Source: Desulfovibrio sp. (GTDB lineage Bacteria; Desulfobacterota; Desulfovibrionia; Desulfovibrionales; Desulfovibrionaceae). Taken from it: a DNA stretch of 6,227 nucleotides. The translations under genes were made by a program, and so were the position numbers. Positions within the stretch are counted from its first letter, which is position 1. Every line of letters begins with the position of its first letter. Shown in pieces: positions 5,800 through 6,227 of the stretch. Under the pieces are notes generated by a model, which saw nothing but the letters and a program-made list of their open reading frames with translations, was not told where the DNA came from and searched no databases. The stretch spans positions 1 to 6,227 of the forward strand of contig DQED01000315.1 in NCBI GenBank assembly GCA_003525525.1, written 5' to 3'.

Positions 5800-5805
5800 A
5801 CCTCC
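5800..5805 (-). promoter_or_regulatory. Ribosome binding site of the molybdoenzyme gene
   Basis: GGAGGT on the minus strand, four bases before ATG 5795. It favours this start over the in-frame ATGs at 5807 and 5843. Confidence 0.7.
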
Positions 5806-5849
5806 ATCGTCCCCCCATATACGACATCACGACTCCCCGGCAATGCCTT

Positions 5850-5860
5850 CCCCGTCGGGG
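5850..5860. repeat. Short palindrome between the PqqD-like and molybdoenzyme genes
   Basis: CCCCG-T-CGGGG, a 5-bp inverted repeat with a single central base, close to repeat copy B. It may be part of that element or of a composite terminator; nothing more can be said. Confidence 0.3.
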
Positions 5861-5863
5861 TGG

Positions 5864-5901
5864 GTCCGGGAGGGACTCAGTCCCTCCCGGCCGCCGGAGG
5901 C
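5864..5901 (-). repeat. GC-rich palindromic repeat, copy B, overlapping the end of the PqqD-like gene
   Basis: On the minus strand it starts with GCCTCCGGCGG (5901-5891), the same box as copy A, and continues into a perfect 12-bp inverted repeat (5866-5877 and 5879-5890) around one central base. The hairpin would be very stable and could stop or stabilise the transcript, though no T-run follows. The repeat overlaps the PqqD-like coding region: the TGA stop (5879-5877) falls in the middle of the palindrome. Confidence 0.7.
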
Positions 5902-6227
5902 ATGCTTTCCCCCTCCCCCCTCTCCGCCACGGCGACCGCGCCGCGGCGGCCGAGCAGGCGCAGGAATTCCGCCACGGCCAGTTCTGCCTCGCGGGGATCC
6001 AGGGAATATTGCGTGGCCAGGGCGGCGGCGATCTCTCCTGCCGTGCGCCGGCCGTCGATCAAGCGCCATGCCGCCGAGCCCATGGCGTCGAGCTCCACGG
6101 TCTTGCGCAGGGGCTTGCCGTCCCAGACGCCGAAGCGCTTGGCCAGGCCGGCCAGGGCCGGGCGCACGGCCACGGGCAGCGACAGGCGCACGAACCCGGC
6201 CGGCGTCTCGTCCGCGTCCACGTCGCG
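5877..6227 (-). CDS. PqqD family protein, 5' end possibly outside window
   Basis: A PqqD-like protein of about 115 residues. PqqD domains bind the leader of a precursor peptide (RiPP recognition element) and hand it to a radical SAM enzyme; many standalone relatives have no known role. Counting from GTG 6221, the recognisable part is residues about 40-98: KTVELDAMGSAAWRLIDG, then RTAGEIAAALATQY, then REAELAVAEFLRLLGRRGAV, the winged-helix pattern of the family. The frame is still open at the right edge, so GTG 6221 is only the first start seen here; no ribosome binding site can be checked. The last eight residues (MPPAAGRD) and the stop are encoded by palindromic repeat copy B. No radical SAM gene or precursor peptide is visible. 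It could be cotranscribed with the molybdoenzyme gene 81 bp downstream, but the hairpin between them may separate the transcripts. Confidence 0.8.
   Translation of the reverse strand, partial: RDVDADETPAGFVRLSLPVAVRPALAGLAKRFGVWDGKPLRKTVELDAMGSAAWRLIDGRRTAGEIAAALATQYSLDPREAELAVAEFLRLLGRRGAVAVAERGEGESMPPAAGRD

Noticed and set aside
5796..5843. Longer molybdoenzyme start at ATG 5843 or 5807
   Set aside because: ATG 5795 has a GGAGG at ideal spacing and gives a standard Tat signal; the longer versions only add residues before the twin-arginine motif. The 5807 start is not fully excluded.
1..6227. CRISPR array, tRNA, insertion sequence, or defence system
   Set aside because: I found no regularly spaced repeats, transposase motifs, tRNA-like cloverleaf or nuclease/toxin-type genes; the genes are ordinary chromosomal functions.

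Overview
The window is GC-rich DNA from a flagellated bacterium. The gene set is a PomA/PomB-like stator followed by a PilZ gene, then a divergent biotin carboxylase, a trimeric purine nucleoside phosphorylase, an MgtC-type protein, a Tat-exported molybdenum enzyme and a PqqD-like protein. Together with short GC-rich palindromic repeats between genes, this suggests a Desulfovibrio-like sulfate reducer (Desulfovibrionaceae). That assignment rests on recognising protein and repeat style, not on a search.

Positions 1-3074 hold one tightly packed minus-strand operon, transcribed leftward: motA, motB, a 140-residue PilZ protein, and the first 390 residues of an ATP-grasp biotin carboxylase that runs off the left edge. 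Genes overlap by 14 bp (motA/motB), are 10 bp apart (motB/pilZ), and overlap by 20 bp (pilZ/carboxylase), so translational coupling is likely. The stator resembles the sodium-type PomA/PomB more than E. coli MotA/MotB. The PilZ protein keeps both c-di-GMP binding motifs, so it is a good candidate for a local controller of the stator. How the carboxylase relates to motility is unclear.

Positions 3075-3183 are a divergent intergenic region with a 7-bp inverted repeat. The purine nucleoside phosphorylase gene follows on the plus strand (3184-4008). A convergent spacer (4009-4147) separates it from a minus-strand MgtC/SapB-family gene (4148-4834) and contains hairpins and a GC-rich palindromic repeat. 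Positions 4835-5069 are non-coding apart from a small hairpin in the mgtC leader.

The right end carries a minus-strand Tat-signal molybdopterin oxidoreductase of the sulfite oxidase/YedY fold (5070-5795) and a PqqD-like protein cut by the right edge (5877-6227). A second copy of the palindromic repeat lies at the 3' end of the pqqD-like gene and encodes its last residues and stop codon.

I see no CRISPR array, tRNA, rRNA, insertion sequence or obvious defence system. The most useful leads are the PilZ/sodium-type stator pairing, the altered active-site loop of the carboxylase, and the repeat that has become part of a coding sequence.
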